Shown here: piece by piece, positions 5,762-6,139 of the stretch
Numbering within the stretch: the first letter of the stretch is position 1
Layout of the letters: each line of letters begins with the position of its first letter
Assembly: GCA_031178565.1 (NCBI GenBank)
Contig: JAPSIU010000172.1
Span: 1 to 6,139, forward strand
Reading direction: 5' to 3'
Length of the DNA stretch: 6,139 nt
Source of the DNA: Leucobacter sp.
Lineage (GTDB): Bacteria; Actinomycetota; Actinomycetes; Actinomycetales; Microbacteriaceae
Program-made: the position numbers and the translations under genes
Notes under the pieces: generated by a model
Told to the model about the DNA's origin: nothing
What the model saw: the letters and a program-made list of their open reading frames with translations, nothing else
Databases searched by the model: none

Positions 5762-6139
5762 TCACGCCGAGGTCGCGCTGTCCGATCCGGTGTCGCCCGA
5801 GCCCGTCGATCCCGCGTCGCCCGAGCCCGCAGCGCCGGACGCCCCGGAGCCGCCGCGGCGACGGCGACGGCGACGGCTGGGAGCGGTGGATTCGCCCTCG
5901 CCCTGCTCCTGAACCAGGGGGGCGCCGGGCTCGCCGCCGCCCTCCGTGTCGTGTCCGTGCTGTTCGTGCCCGTGCGCCTCGTGCCGGCCGGGTCCCTTCG
6001 GGTTGGCGCTGCGCGTCCGGCTCCGAGTCCGCTTGCGCGAGCCGTCGGACGACCCCTCGCCGCGCGATCCGCCGTCGCGGGATCGGGAGTCGGATCCCGA
6101 TCCGGAGCGCGGGGCGCGATCCTTCACAGGCGTCGCCTT
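5762..6139 (-). CDS. Disordered basic C-terminal tail, probable RNA helicase (partial)
   Basis: The reading frame is open from the right edge to a TGA at 5762-5764, so this is the 3' end of a longer gene; the GTG at 6125-6127 is probably an internal valine. About 125 residues are visible, with no folded-domain signature. In order there is a Ser/Gly/Asp/Arg-rich part, an Arg/Lys patch (RKRTRSRTR), a His-rich cluster (five His in eleven residues, coded by 5951-5983), a seven-arginine run (5855-5875), and a Gly/Ser/Asp tail with an eight-residue GSGD repeat. Such tails are typical of RNA-binding proteins. In actinobacteria a DEAD/DEAH-box helicase commonly sits beside this PHP gene, so that is the preferred identity. 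No helicase motif is inside the window, and the gene name is an inference from synteny. A ribonuclease or other RNA-binding protein is possible. Confidence 0.7.
   Translation of the reverse strand, partial: KATPVKDRAPRSGSGSDSRSRDGGSRGEGSSDGSRKRTRSRTRSANPKGPGRHEAHGHEQHGHDTEGGGEPGAPLVQEQGEGESTAPSRRRRRRRGGSGASGAAGSGDAGSTGSGDTGSDSATSA
5792..5829. repeat. 14-bp direct repeat, 24-bp period, in the basic tail
   Basis: GTCGCCCGAGCCCG occurs at 5792-5805 and again at 5816-5829. On the minus strand it codes for repeated GSGD units eight residues apart in the C-terminal tail. It is probably a slippage-prone coding repeat rather than a regulatory element. Confidence 0.7.

Noticed and set aside
6125..6127. 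GTG as the start of a complete 121-residue small basic protein
   Set aside because: The frame stays open to the window edge and no Shine-Dalgarno is seen, so it is better read as the end of a larger gene.

Overview
The window looks like chromosomal DNA from a high-GC actinobacterium, most likely Microbacteriaceae (Microbacterium/Leucobacter type). This rests on strongly G/C-ending codons, a probable leaderless promoter, a secreted protein of a kind I associate with that group, and the order aminopeptidase P / PHP phosphoesterase / basic low-complexity protein tail. The genus is an inference. The window holds seven protein genes, the last one cut by the right edge. I see no rRNA, tRNA, CRISPR array, insertion sequence or attachment site.

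Left block, 44-2732, + strand: a tight three-gene operon. It encodes an NAD-type short-chain dehydrogenase, a cytoplasmic NodB-fold (CE4) hydrolase of the HpPgdA/imidase type, and an asparaginase-superfamily amidohydrolase. The first two genes are 14 bp apart and the last two overlap by 7 bp. A GAAA-tetraloop hairpin sits on the ribosome binding site of the third gene, which suggests translational coupling. My preferred reading is a small catabolic unit: the CE4 enzyme opens a cyclic amide or imide, the asparaginase-like enzyme removes ammonia from the resulting half-amide, and the dehydrogenase handles a related alcohol or ketone. The substrate is unproven. The operon probably starts left of the window.

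Middle block, 2779-4790, - strand: a Xaa-Pro aminopeptidase (M24B) with all metal ligands, followed 59 bp downstream by a small secreted protein with a 3D/double-psi-barrel-like C-terminus, probably acting at the cell wall. It converges on the left operon across 46 bp that contain one weak hairpin.

Right block: a 113-bp divergent intergenic region (4791-4903) separates the aminopeptidase from a PHP-family phosphoesterase (4904-5755, +). It holds a leaderless-type -10 box for the PHP gene, a possible ECF-sigma promoter for the aminopeptidase and two overlapping inverted repeats. The PHP gene converges, with a 6-bp gap, on the tail of a basic, disordered protein that leaves the window, probably a DEAD/DEAH-box RNA helicase.

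Codons in the left operon are less strictly G/C-ending than those of the right-hand genes. The operon may therefore be an accessory module set beside a conserved housekeeping block.
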